DNA of 64,000 nt from Sutcliffiella horikoshii. Its GTDB lineage: Bacteria; Bacillota; Bacilli; Bacillales; Bacillaceae_I. The stretch covers positions 1 to 64,000 of the forward strand of contig NZ_VTEV01000001.1 of NCBI RefSeq assembly GCF_008180725.1. Direction: 5' to 3'. The notes under the pieces are model-generated. The model was not told where the DNA came from. It saw only the letters and a list, made by a program, of their open reading frames with translations, and searched no databases. Made by a program: the position numbers and the translations under genes. Shown here in pieces: positions 24,381-33,539 of the stretch (position 1 is its first letter; each line of letters opens with the position of its first letter).

Positions 24381-25157
24381 AATGAAGACCTCTTTCTTAA
24401 AATATCCTTGAATCAGAAGTCTTCAAGAAGCTTATGAGGACCTCTCTCTGCTGAAAACTGGCTCACTGAGGTCTTCATAAAGGCTATGAGGACCTCTCTC
24501 TGCTGAAAACTGGCTCACTGAGGTCTTCATAAAGGCTATGAGGACCTCTCTCTGCTGAAAACTGGCTCACTGAGGTCTTCATAAAGGCTATGAGGACCTC
24601 TCTCTGCTAAAAACTATCTCATAGAAGTCTTCATAACGGCTGCGAGGACCTCTCTCTGCTGAAAACTGGCTCACTGAGGTCTTCATAAAGGCTATGAGGA
24701 CCTCTATTTGTTAAAAACAGGCTCACTGAGATCTTCATAAAGGCTATGAGGACCTCTCTCAGCTGAAAACAGGCTCACTGAGGTCTTCATAACGGCTATG
24801 AGGACCTCTCTCAGCTGAAAACTGGCTCACTGAGGTCTTCATAAAGGCTATGAGGACCTCTCTCAGCTGAAAACAGGCTCACTGAGGTCTTCATAAAGGC
24901 TATGAGGACCTTTCTCTGCTAAAAACTGGCTCACTGAGGTCTTCATAACGGCTATGAGGACCTCTCTCAGCTAAAAACAGGCTCACTGAGGTCTTCATAA
25001 CGGCTATGAGGACCTCTCTCAGCTAAAAACTGGCTCACTGAGGTCTTCATAAAGGCTATGAGGACCTCTCTCTGCTAAAAACTATCTCATAGAAGTCTTC
25101 ATGAAGCTTATGAGGACCTCTCTCTATTAACAACCGCTTTCCCTTAGGTCTTCAAAA
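24381..25157. repeat. 52-bp tandem palindromic repeat array 2 (15 units)
   Basis: Units beginning TATGAGGACCTC start at 24433, 24485, 24537, 24589, 24641, 24693, 24745, 24797, 24849, 24901, 24953, 25005, 25057 and 25109: exactly 52 bases each, with a degenerate unit before them at 24381. Each junction pairs GAGGTCTTCAT with ATGAGGACCTC around a 7-base loop (AAAGGCT or AACGGCT). The other 23 bases (TCTCTGCTGAAAACTGGCTC, ACT) are nearly constant with coordinated variants (TGCT/AGCT, ACTGG/ACAGG; two units with ACTATCTCATAG). The end units are the most divergent. No open frame of interest crosses it. Flanks 24319-24380 and 25158-25290 hold nothing recognised. Confidence 0.97.
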
Positions 25158-25302
25158 TGGTTTTAAGACAACTCTTACAATCAAGAATATTTATATGATG
25201 CTATGCTGGCTATTCCAAGAAACAATAGAATCATTTTCCTTTTATCAAATTGGAAATTCATGTATCCTTTAACTAAACGGACAAGAGAGGATGGGGGCTT
25301 CA

Positions 25303-27282
25303 TTGAAAAAGATAGTATTTATAATAGTTATGTCGATGATACTAGCCGGGTGTCAAAAAGAACCCGTCAATCCTTATGAAGTATTAAACGACTACATAAC
25401 CACATGGGAGGAACAAGATTTCTCCAGTATGTACGAGGAATTTCTCCAATCAGATTCAAAAGAAAACGTACCGCTGCAACTTTTTGAAGATAAACATAAA
25501 GAGGTTTATGACCTTTTTGAAATGGAAAACTTAAAAATAGAAGTGTTAGATCAAGATATCGAATGGGAAGAACAAGAAACCGTCACTATCCCAGGTAAGA
25601 TCACGTATGACACATTTGCTAGAAAAATAGATTACGAAGTGAATTTTGTCATGGATAAAGTAGTAGATGAAGAGGAAAACGAAGATTGGTATATCCAATG
25701 GGAGCCAAGTTTTATTTTTCCGGAATATGATTTGACAGATGAATTTGTGATTGAGTACACCAAAGCGACACGGGGTGAAATCTTAGACAGCAACGGGAAC
25801 AAGCTTGCTGCTAATGAGGAAGTAATGAATTTGCAAATTGTTCCAGGTGAGTTTAATGCAGAAAGAGATTTAACAAAACTTGCTGAGATGATTGATATGT
25901 CAGAAGAAGAAATAACAGGTCTTTATACGTTAAGCTGGGCACAGCCTCATTATGCCATGCCTATCAAAGATTTCCGTGAAGACGAGAGGGATTTAGTTTT
26001 ACAATTAATAGAAATTGAAGGAGTTACAAATGGAAGGTCGATGGAACGTGTTTATCCATTTGCAGAAGCAACAGCTCATTTAGTGGGTTATATAGCTGAA
26101 GCTACTGCGCAAGATTTAGAAGATTATGAGGGATATGAGCAGGGTGATAGATTAGGTGTTACCGGAATTGAAGGATTATATGAAAAGGAATTAAAAGGCA
26201 AGAAAGGCTTGGAAGTAACCCAAGTAAAAGAAGATGGCACTGAAAAAACAATTGCGAGAACAGAGCCAGAACGTGGTAAAGACATTACCTTGACAATTGA
26301 TGCGAATATGCAACAGAAATTGTATGATGTCATGAAAGATGATGTAGGGCATGCAGCTACCATTGACCCTAGTACCGGAAGGGTGTTAAGTCTTGTGAGT
26401 ACGCCGGCATATGACCCAAACACTGTTACTATGGGAACTTCACTGAGCAAGAAAAAGAGGCTGGATGAGTTAAAGGAGGCAGGGATCAAGGCTAGTGAAA
26501 ATCGCTTCCGTGGTACGTACTCCCCAGGCTCCACCATGAAACTCCTAACTTCAATAATCGGTCTCGAAAGCGGCAAGCTTGACCCAAACCACCAATATGA
26601 CATTCCAGAAAAACAATGGGATATCGGGGGCAGTAAAGTAACCAGGGTATATGAAGACGATACGAAAGTAGATTTAGTTAGTGGATTGAACAACTCAGAC
26701 AATATTTATTTTGCAAAGGCTGCGATAGACATTGGAAAAGAGGATTTTGAAGAAGGATTGGCGAAATTAGGTATTGGGGAAGAACTTCCTTTCGCTTATC
26801 CACCTGTAAGCGACTCTCAAATTTCCAACTCAGGCTCCTTCGACAATGATGTCCTGTTGGCCCACACCGCTTATGGCCAAGGCGAAATTTTATTGAACAT
26901 TGTCCACCTTGCAAGCATTTACGGTGGAGTAGTAAATGAGGGGTCAATGATGAAGCCATTACTGTTAGAAGAAGAAACTTCTGAAGTATGGAAGGATATT
27001 GTGTCGCCTGTGAACGCAAAACTCCTTCAGGATAATCTTAGAAAGACTGTTACAGAAGGGAAATCTAGTGTTGCAAATGTACCAGGACGTGAGATTGCAG
27101 GAAAGACCGGTACTGCTGAGATTAATAAAGAAGAAAGATTGGAAAACGGATTATGGGTATCTTACGATCAAAAGAACCCGACATTTTTGACAGCAATGTT
27201 GATTGAGGATGTGATTGACAGAGGTGGAAGCAGATACACAATAGAATTGACAAATAAATTTTATGAGGCTCTTTCAAACTAA
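25303..27282 (+). CDS. pbpC: Class B penicillin-binding lipoprotein, PBP3/MecA-like
   Basis: 659 residues from the TTG at 25303. The product begins KKIVFIIVMSMILAGCQKEP, a lipoprotein signal with lipobox LAGC, so it is anchored outside the membrane; an ATG at 25291 abuts the AGAGAGG site and is less likely. Residues about 25-145 are an NTF2-like MecA_N domain, about 150-310 the PBP dimerisation domain, and about 330-655 the transpeptidase with SPGSTMK (Ser410, STMK 410-413), SDN near 464 and KTGT at 601-604. It cross-links peptidoglycan and belongs to the B. subtilis PbpC / S. aureus PBP2a lineage, which tend to bind beta-lactams poorly. Confidence 0.93.
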   Translation: MKKIVFIIVMSMILAGCQKEPVNPYEVLNDYITTWEEQDFSSMYEEFLQSDSKENVPLQLFEDKHKEVYDLFEMENLKIEVLDQDIEWEEQETVTIPGKITYDTFARKIDYEVNFVMDKVVDEEENEDWYIQWEPSFIFPEYDLTDEFVIEYTKATRGEILDSNGNKLAANEEVMNLQIVPGEFNAERDLTKLAEMIDMSEEEITGLYTLSWAQPHYAMPIKDFREDERDLVLQLIEIEGVTNGRSMERVYPFAEATAHLVGYIAEATAQDLEDYEGYEQGDRLGVTGIEGLYEKELKGKKGLEVTQVKEDGTEKTIARTEPERGKDITLTIDANMQQKLYDVMKDDVGHAATIDPSTGRVLSLVSTPAYDPNTVTMGTSLSKKKRLDELKEAGIKASENRFRGTYSPGSTMKLLTSIIGLESGKLDPNHQYDIPEKQWDIGGSKVTRVYEDDTKVDLVSGLNNSDNIYFAKAAIDIGKEDFEEGLAKLGIGEELPFAYPPVSDSQISNSGSFDNDVLLAHTAYGQGEILLNIVHLASIYGGVVNEGSMMKPLLLEEETSEVWKDIVSPVNAKLLQDNLRKTVTEGKSSVANVPGREIAGKTGTAEINKEERLENGLWVSYDQKNPTFLTAMLIEDVIDRGGSRYTIELTNKFYEALSN

Positions 27283-27300
27283 TTAGGGCAGGTGTTATAG

Positions 27301-27579
27301 ATGGAAAGTTTTATTGGTGTGTCTAAGATAAAAAAACAAGAAATTGTCATCCAGATTATCAATGAATGGGATCCGATGGACCTTCTTGCGATGGGAGCGG
27401 GGGAAGATAGATACCGAAATGAAATTGATAAAATTGTAGATGCGCTAGATGAAGTTGATTCAGTAGACGAATTAGCAAGGCATATTAAACTGTATATGGA
27501 CGCTTCTTTTTCCACTGATTTCCCCTCTATAACATGCTTGCAAGTAGCGGTTTTAATTTGGGAAGAAATTAATAAATAA
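27301..27579 (+). CDS. DUF1871 family protein
   Basis: 92 residues, soluble and acidic. The family pattern is visible: IINEWDPMDLLAMGAGEDRY near 19-38, EIDKIVDALDEVDSVDELAR and a C-terminal CLQVAVLIWEEINK. DUF1871 proteins are common small proteins of Bacillus without assigned function. It follows pbpC by 18 bases with RBS GGGCAGG and may be cotranscribed. A terminator shared with the convergent yceI-type gene follows. Confidence 0.8.
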   Translation: MESFIGVSKIKKQEIVIQIINEWDPMDLLAMGAGEDRYRNEIDKIVDALDEVDSVDELARHIKLYMDASFSTDFPSITCLQVAVLIWEEINK

Positions 27580-27583
27580 ACAA

Positions 27584-27625
27584 AAAAGGGAATTGCTTTT
27601 ATTTTTTTAGCAATTCCCTTTTTAT
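27584..27625. terminator. Bidirectional terminator
   Basis: AAAAAAGGGAATTGCT, A/T-rich loop, AGCAATTCCCTTTTTA. It serves DUF1871 on plus and the YceI gene on minus. Confidence 0.85.
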
Positions 27626-27630
27626 TTTAT

Positions 27631-28161
27631 TTATCCTTTAGCAGCTTGTAATTGTAGTGCTATCTTTATTTGATCCCCAACAAGTACACCACCGGCTTCA
27701 AGTGGAGCATTCCAAGTCAAGCCATAGTCACTGCGCTTGAGTTTTCCTTCTACTGCAAAACCTGCTTTCTCATTTCCCCAAGGGTCTTGACCAGTTCCTT
27801 CAAATACAACAGAGAATGTTTCTGATTTTGTCGTCCCACGAAGAGTAAGATCTCCTGTTACGTTGTATTCGTTTTCGTCTGTTTTTTCAATAGTTGTAGC
27901 TTTGAAAGTCATTTTTGGATGGTTATCCACATCAAAGAAATCTCCAGAGCGAAGGTGAGCATCACGGTCGCTACTGCGTGTATCAATACTTGCCACATCC
28001 ACAATAAACTCAATATCAGCTGTTGTTAAATCTGTTGGATCAGCAACGATTGTTGCATCATATTCATGAAATCCACCTTTTACTGTAGCGAACATCATGT
28101 GCTTCACCGAAAAGTCCACTGTGCTGTGGGATTTGTCAACATTCCAAACTGTTTTAGCCAT
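27631..28161 (-). CDS. YceI-family lipid-binding protein
   Basis: 176 residues, no signal peptide, so cytoplasmic unlike E. coli YceI. The lipocalin-like beta-barrel pattern is clear: WNVDKSHSTVDFSVKHMMFA at 5-24, IVDVASIDTRSSDRDAHLRS then GDFFDVDNHPKMTFKAT near 52-88, VTGDLTLRGTTKSETF near 98 and KLKRSDYGLTWNAPLE then GGVLVGDQIKI near 140-168. The family binds polyisoprenoids or amphiphiles. RBS AGGAGGAA is 8 bases upstream. Its promoter has consensus hexamers followed by TTCAAGAT repeats resembling the operator before the dioxygenase at 59245, suggesting quinone- or MarR-type control. Confidence 0.9.
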   Translation of the reverse strand: MAKTVWNVDKSHSTVDFSVKHMMFATVKGGFHEYDATIVADPTDLTTADIEFIVDVASIDTRSSDRDAHLRSGDFFDVDNHPKMTFKATTIEKTDENEYNVTGDLTLRGTTKSETFSVVFEGTGQDPWGNEKAGFAVEGKLKRSDYGLTWNAPLEAGGVLVGDQIKIALQLQAAKG

Positions 28162-28195
28162 AATAAAATTCCTCCTAAATTCCCTTTTAGTAAAA

Positions 28196-28258
28196 TATCT
28201 TTAATTCAAGATTTATAACTTCAAGATAAATTATATGCTCGGTATGTTAAAATGTCAA
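28196..28258 (-). promoter_or_regulatory. SigA promoter and MhqR-like operator of the YceI gene
   Basis: On the minus strand TTGACA (28258-28253), 17 bases, TATAAT (28235-28230), a perfect consensus. Just downstream TTCAAGAT (plus-strand reading) occurs at 28205-28212 and 28220-28227, and TATCTTTAATTCAAGAT (28196-28212) is an imperfect palindrome that differs at only a few positions from the operator at 59198-59215. Confidence 0.7.
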
Positions 28259-28375
28259 CAACTATTTTTTCCTATTATTTACTCTGTTTTAGAAATATAA
28301 GATACAACTCGTGACAAGGGAATATTCTTATGATATGTTGCAGGAAACACCAAATTTGGGAAGAGAGGTGGAGCA

Positions 28376-29149
28376 GTGAAGAAGGACGAAAATGAAAAAT
28401 TAGAGGAGTATGGGGAGCCTTCGTTGGAGGATTTCCAAACAACCGAAGAAGAATTAGCAACAAAAGCAAGGAAAAAAGAAAAACGGCAAAAGACAATAAA
28501 GTACATAACACTTATTATCATATTGGCCCTATTAGTGAATATTTGGGGCATCTTTCCCCGTATCATGAATATCCCATCCATTCAATTTTTGTTAAAATCC
28601 CATGAATTATCAAAAGATAGTGATATACAGGTATGGAAAGAAGCGGTTGTAACCATTAACGGAAATGGGCGAAAAGGAACAGGGTTTGTCGTTTCTGCTG
28701 CTGGAATAATTGTTACAAACTTTCATGTTATCGATAATATGAAAGATATACAGGTTTCCTTTTCAAATGGAGAAATTTACTCTGCAGAAATGTTTAAGGA
28801 AAATCCTGAAAATGATCTTGCACTATTGAAGGTTGTTGAACTTAAAAAGGAGCTTTCCTCCCTTCGGTTAAGTGAGCAAAAAGTTAAACCAAATAGACCT
28901 ATATATATTATTGGAAACCCACTCGCACATACATTTATAGTAAATGAGGGTACTTCTGGAGAAATGATTCGTTCCTCTTTACAATCGGAGGTTTTACTCA
29001 TTGATGTTCCTGTTCATTCAGGTAACAGCGGGAGTCCTGTCCTTACAAAGGATGGACTAGTGGTAGGAGTGGTATATGCAACAACAGAGGAAAACAAGGG
29101 ATTGGCAATACCAGCTAAACAAATACTAGAGCTTTTAGACATGTATTAA
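28376..29149 (+). CDS. Membrane-anchored trypsin-like serine protease (S1C, no PDZ)
   Basis: 257 residues. Residues 1-42 are charged and cytoplasmic, one membrane helix follows at about 43-62 (ITLIIILALLVNIWGIFP), and the protease domain from about 85 on faces outward. The catalytic triad is visible: His in GIIVTNFHVIDN near 120, Asp in PENDLALLKV near 150 and Ser in VHSGNSGSPVLTKDGLVVG near 222. It resembles HtrA/DegP-type proteases but stops after the protease domain, with no PDZ. GTG start with RBS GAGAGGTGG. The SUV3-like helicase follows 45 bases later with its own AAGGAGA site. Confidence 0.88.
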   Translation: MKKDENEKLEEYGEPSLEDFQTTEEELATKARKKEKRQKTIKYITLIIILALLVNIWGIFPRIMNIPSIQFLLKSHELSKDSDIQVWKEAVVTINGNGRKGTGFVVSAAGIIVTNFHVIDNMKDIQVSFSNGEIYSAEMFKENPENDLALLKVVELKKELSSLRLSEQKVKPNRPIYIIGNPLAHTFIVNEGTSGEMIRSSLQSEVLLIDVPVHSGNSGSPVLTKDGLVVGVVYATTEENKGLAIPAKQILELLDMY

Positions 29150-29194
29150 GTCAAACATCTAAAGTCTCTAAACATATATAAAGGAGACTCCACT

Positions 29195-31783
29195 ATGGAC
29201 AAATTGACCATTATTCATTCTACTTCATTGGATTTAACAAAATACAAGATAGAAGAAGATATTCAACAATATTTTGAAACGAAAGAAGACCTTCCAACCT
29301 TTGCAGAATATATGGAAGACCGCAAGCATTATGTGGAACAGATTTGGTACAATGTATGGCTTAATAAAGTAACTAATGATGTTGCACGAAAAGAGAAAAA
29401 ACACATTTTGAGTGAATGCGGATTTGAAACAGAAGGGGTTGACAAAAAAATCATCAACCAACTGTTTAAAAATGAAATGCGGGAATATGAACCTTTTCAT
29501 GCAGTAGAGTGGTTACGGCAATCCTCATATACGAATCCGTCAGTATGGGCAGAAAAATACATCCAGGCCCGTAAAGATTTCCAAAAAAGAATGGAAGAAA
29601 AACGTTTGCAACTTCGAATGGATGCTGTTACAGATAAGGTTGATCAAGCTGCTCATAAGATAGTGGAAGAAAATCAAGCGAACTACTTCTTATATGTTAG
29701 GCACTTTGTAGCCAAGAAAGTAAGAGATGACTTGTTGAACAACCCGAAGTTTGAAGAAACAGAATCCTACAGAAGAGAAGATGTGTTAAAAGAGGCAGGC
29801 CCTATGGATGCATCAGACTATCACACTTTGAAGGGTTTTTTCGGTGAGCTGACAGGTGCTGTTCACCAGAGCTTTGATTATTATGAAGAATATTTGGAGT
29901 ATGAAACATATTATTTTTACTATGAAAAAAGGATTACGGATTATCTGTTTGGTTTTCTTCCCGGCCTTATAATAAATGAGCTTCCTAAAGAAATTTTAAC
30001 AGACTACGATACCGTGACTTCTGAAGAATTTACAGTATCTAAGCTTAGAAAGTTACTTGCAAACTCTTTTTACTTAATGGTCAATGATTATATGGAACAA
30101 CTACAAGATGAATTTATTACGGACCTGCTTGAGCTTGCAGAGCAACCTTTTAACTTAGAAATTCACGAGCAATATTTGCAACGAGATATTAATGATCGGA
30201 AACGAAAAGAAGAGGAGATTTTGGCAGAGATCCGCCGGAAACAAGAAGAAGAGGAAAGGATGTTAGACGATATTTTCGGAAGGGAGTATATTCCTTCTAA
30301 CGGTAGGAGCACACGGTATGTTATCCATATTGGAGAAACAAACACAGGAAAGACTTTTCAGGCTTTGCAGAAAATGAAAGAAGCGAAAAGCGGATTATAC
30401 CTTGCTCCATTACGGCTATTGGCTTTGGAGGTCTATGACACATTAAATTCTGATGGAGTGCCATGCTCACTTAAAACTGGGGAAGAAGAGAAGTTGTCTC
30501 TAGGAGCTACCCATTTCTCTAGCACGGTCGAAATGTTTTATGAAAAAGATCATTATGAAGTTATCGTAATTGATGAGGCACAAATGATTGCGGATAAGGA
30601 CCGTGGTTTTTCTTGGTACAAAGCTATTACAAAGGCCAATGCGGATGAAGTACACATTGTTGGTAGCTTCAGTATGAAAGAAATGGTACTGCAGCTTTTA
30701 GGAAATGCGGACATTGAAATTAACGAATATACAAGGGATACACCTCTTCAAGTTGAAGATCGGCCATTCACTCTTAGGGATACAAAAAGAGGGGATGCAC
30801 TTGTCTGTTTTTCTCGTAAACGGGTTTTAGAAACGGCATCGATTCTTCAGAACAACGGTCATCAAGTCAGCATGATATATGGAAGCATGCCTCCTGAGAC
30901 GAGAAAGAAGCAGATGCAGCGTTTTATTGATGGAGAAACAACGGTAATCGTTGCTACAGATGCAATCGGGATGGGCTTGAATTTACCGATTAGAAGAGTG
31001 GTCTTCTTGCAAAATGAGAAGTTTGATGGTACGCGACGTAGACGTCTGACCTCACAAGAAGTAAAGCAGATTGCCGGTCGGGCTGGCCGTAAAGGAATGT
31101 ATGAGGTTGGGAAGGTTGCTTTTACAGGAGACATTAAAGCAATGGAAAAGCTTATAGGTGGGAAAGATCGTCAGGTACACACTTTTGCGATTGCCCCAAC
31201 TAGTTCGATATTAGAGCGATTTCAAAAGTACTCAAACAAGCTTGGTCATTTCTTTGAGCTATGGGATAAGTTCGAAAGTCCTGCGGGTACAGAGAAGGCC
31301 ACCCTTAGCGAGGAACAAATTTTGTATGAGACAATTGAAGACACCATCATTGAAGCTAGGCTGACGGTTAACGATTTGTATGGTTTTTTACATCTACCAT
31401 TTTCTACAAAAGAGCAGACCCTAATAAACCAATGGCAGCAAACAATGGAAGCGATTGTCACAAGGGAAGAACTGCCGGAGCCGTTCATGAATAAGGATAG
31501 CCTGGAGAATGTGGAGTTATCCTATAAATCCATCGGTCTTCATTTGCTGTTTTTATATAGATTGGACAGAAGGACGGAAGCAACATATTGGGAAAGAATA
31601 AGAGAATCATTTAGTGATGAAGTGCATGAACGACTGCAAACAGATGTCAAAATGCGGACAAAGCAGTGCACCAAATGCGGGAAGAAGTTGGATCCTGATT
31701 TCAAATATGCAGTATGTGATGCTTGTCACTTTTCCAAACTTCGGAAAAAGCACAAGAACTTTACTATAAAGCGTCCATTCTAG
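29195..31783 (+). CDS. SUV3-like DExH-box helicase with C-terminal zinc ribbon
   Basis: 862 residues. Residues 1-360 are a helical region unlike any domain I recognise, with a Glu/Arg-rich coil at about 330-360. The helicase core follows: Walker A GETNTGKT at 380-387, DEAQ at 460-463, GSFSMKEMVLQL near 490, SMIYGSMPPETRKKQ near 565, ATDAIGMGLNLPIRRVVF near 588 and QIAGRAGRKGMYEVG near 625. This order and GETNTGKT are those of the mitochondrial SUV3 RNA helicase family. The C-terminus has CTKCGKKLDPDFKYAVCDAC, a CxxC-CxxC zinc ribbon. Suv3 works with exoribonucleases in RNA decay; here no nuclease gene is adjacent. Confidence 0.85.
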   Translation: MDKLTIIHSTSLDLTKYKIEEDIQQYFETKEDLPTFAEYMEDRKHYVEQIWYNVWLNKVTNDVARKEKKHILSECGFETEGVDKKIINQLFKNEMREYEPFHAVEWLRQSSYTNPSVWAEKYIQARKDFQKRMEEKRLQLRMDAVTDKVDQAAHKIVEENQANYFLYVRHFVAKKVRDDLLNNPKFEETESYRREDVLKEAGPMDASDYHTLKGFFGELTGAVHQSFDYYEEYLEYETYYFYYEKRITDYLFGFLPGLIINELPKEILTDYDTVTSEEFTVSKLRKLLANSFYLMVNDYMEQLQDEFITDLLELAEQPFNLEIHEQYLQRDINDRKRKEEEILAEIRRKQEEEERMLDDIFGREYIPSNGRSTRYVIHIGETNTGKTFQALQKMKEAKSGLYLAPLRLLALEVYDTLNSDGVPCSLKTGEEEKLSLGATHFSSTVEMFYEKDHYEVIVIDEAQMIADKDRGFSWYKAITKANADEVHIVGSFSMKEMVLQLLGNADIEINEYTRDTPLQVEDRPFTLRDTKRGDALVCFSRKRVLETASILQNNGHQVSMIYGSMPPETRKKQMQRFIDGETTVIVATDAIGMGLNLPIRRVVFLQNEKFDGTRRRRLTSQEVKQIAGRAGRKGMYEVGKVAFTGDIKAMEKLIGGKDRQVHTFAIAPTSSILERFQKYSNKLGHFFELWDKFESPAGTEKATLSEEQILYETIEDTIIEARLTVNDLYGFLHLPFSTKEQTLINQWQQTMEAIVTREELPEPFMNKDSLENVELSYKSIGLHLLFLYRLDRRTEATYWERIRESFSDEVHERLQTDVKMRTKQCTKCGKKLDPDFKYAVCDACHFSKLRKKHKNFTIKRPF

Positions 31784-31804
31784 GCTATAATCTTTAAGTT
31801 AAAA

Positions 31805-31836
31805 GAGAGGTGCTACCGCTGGCACTTCTTTTTTTT
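31805..31836 (+). terminator. Rho-independent terminator
   Basis: AGAGGTGC, loop, GGCACTTCT, then TTTTTTT. Confidence 0.7.
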
Positions 31837-31891
31837 GAATGTTTTATAAAAACAGTAATACAGTATACAAAGGAGCAACTGAGGGAGAGGT

Positions 31892-33388
31892 GTGTTCATC
31901 GTGTCTACTTGGATTCTACGTGGTGAATCAAAGAATGTACATACAAACACCATTACTTATCATTTAGATATGTATGAACTTGTTCATATAAATCAAATGA
32001 AGCAAGGGGACAAAGTATACTATTGTGATCATACTGATTTTATCTGCATTTGCAAGGTAAATACAATTACCATGTACAATCAAATTATCATTACATTAGA
32101 TGTAATAGAACAGGGAGAGCCACTGCCATTAAAGTTTGTCAGGAAGCTCTGGGGTTTAAAGAATCTGGATATTTTTAAAATAGAGGATATTAAGGTACTG
32201 GCACTTGAAAAAGATGAGGATGAAATATTAAATACTTATTGGAAAACACCCGGACCAGTGGAATGTTTGGTGAAATATGATTATCTAGATATATATTTGT
32301 TTTTGTACAGTCGAGTTGCAGAAGTTTGGATTGGAGACATTGAAAATCAAAAATCAAAATATCAGTTCTTCAATGCTTTTAGAAAAGAAGAACATTTGTC
32401 GATTATGAACTGGGAGGATTTCCAACAATTTAGAAAGCAATCGTCTTTTTTACAAACAACTCTGCCAGTGGAAAGTTTCTTTACTGAACAAAAAGCACCG
32501 ATCGAACGCTATAGACAATATTTTTTAGATCTTCTTTTTGGTGACGATAGTATTGATAAACGTTTAGACAGCTTCTACAAAGACCCTATACGAAGGTTAA
32601 TCGGTTTTGGTCATAAAGAAATCGGTGAGTTGATTCATTATCTTTTCCCTAACTTCTTTTGCCGATTTACCAATATAGAGATTATGGCATTAGAAAGATT
32701 GTTTAAAGAAGCATCATCCTTGCAGAGTACATATACCATTGGCTCTAAAATTTACCATTACCAAAAACTAATCAACGAAAGTTATTTATTAAATAAGTAT
32801 TTAAATATTGTAGGTAGGAAAACTGAATTGCCGATATATTATGAGATCAACTGTTTTTTACAATATGTATACGATACACACTCTGAAACTGAAAAAGAAA
32901 ATGGTGTAAAAAAAGAAGCCTATAAGTCGAAAGAAAAAAAGAAATATTGGATTTACACTATTCAAACTGGAGTTAATACCGATTCTTTTTTTGAAGAAGG
33001 CATGCTTACGTTCAATCATGGGAAGCTTGGGAATGTAAAAAACTATTCATCTCGAAAAGAAATATGGAATAGTTACCGGCAAATTTATAGCTCAAAAAAA
33101 GTACCTTATATAGAGACTTCAGCTTTATATCAATTTTGTCATGAGATGGAAGAGGACGATTATGTTTTTATTAAGAATGATAAAGAGCAGATTATGGGCT
33201 TGGGAAGGGTGTGCTCTCCATACACGTTCCCAAAATTCCCTAACTCTCCATCTTTCAGAAAAATAGAATGGATTCGAACAGGAACCTGGACTGTAAACGG
33301 GATGCTATTTTCTAAAAAGCCCCTTGTTAACATTACAGCTAACCAAATCTCATTATCATATCTGCTGGATATAGTTCTTGATAGGTAA
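31892..33388 (+). CDS. Unknown protein with EVE/PUA-like modules (McrB-N-like), orphan
   Basis: 498 residues; start GTG at 31892 or GTG at 31901. Residues about 1-80 (STWILRGESKNVHT, QMKQGDKVYYCDHTDFICIC) read like an EVE/PUA-type beta-barrel, as does the C-terminal part from about 345 (YWIYTIQTGVNTDSFFEEGM, LTFNHGKLGNVKNYSS, EEDDYVFIKNDKEQIMGLGR, then RKIEWIRTGTW). The latter matches in pattern the modified-base or target-recognition modules fused to McrB-type restriction GTPases. The middle (about 150-340) is helical. No Walker A, nuclease or helicase motif is present and no mcrBC genes are adjacent. The domain reading is an inference from pattern, not a profile search. Codon use is A/T-rich. 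Confidence 0.6.
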   Translation: MFIVSTWILRGESKNVHTNTITYHLDMYELVHINQMKQGDKVYYCDHTDFICICKVNTITMYNQIIITLDVIEQGEPLPLKFVRKLWGLKNLDIFKIEDIKVLALEKDEDEILNTYWKTPGPVECLVKYDYLDIYLFLYSRVAEVWIGDIENQKSKYQFFNAFRKEEHLSIMNWEDFQQFRKQSSFLQTTLPVESFFTEQKAPIERYRQYFLDLLFGDDSIDKRLDSFYKDPIRRLIGFGHKEIGELIHYLFPNFFCRFTNIEIMALERLFKEASSLQSTYTIGSKIYHYQKLINESYLLNKYLNIVGRKTELPIYYEINCFLQYVYDTHSETEKENGVKKEAYKSKEKKKYWIYTIQTGVNTDSFFEEGMLTFNHGKLGNVKNYSSRKEIWNSYRQIYSSKKVPYIETSALYQFCHEMEEDDYVFIKNDKEQIMGLGRVCSPYTFPKFPNSPSFRKIEWIRTGTWTVNGMLFSKKPLVNITANQISLSYLLDIVLDR

Positions 33389-33421
33389 AGCACCTCACTA
33401 ATACCAAGTGAGGTGCTTTTG
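33387..33421 (+). terminator. Rho-independent terminator
   Basis: AAAGCACCTCACT, 8-base loop, AGTGAGGTGCTTTT. Confidence 0.85.
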
Positions 33422-33539
33422 GCTACTTTAGTGCTTCCGACACATTCAGTTATTAATTGAAAACATGCTACTTTACACCCAGTTTATGACCTGATTATAA
33501 AACTAGCGTGCATTTAGTATGAATTTTCAGAATTCTATA

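Noticed and set aside
24381-25157. CRISPR array
   Set aside because: The period is regular and the repeat is palindromic, but the 23-base spacers are nearly identical from unit to unit and no cas gene is present.
31892-33388. Complete McrBC restriction system
   Set aside because: No Walker A/GTPase motif in the protein and no mcrC or nuclease gene adjacent; only the recognition-like modules are visible.
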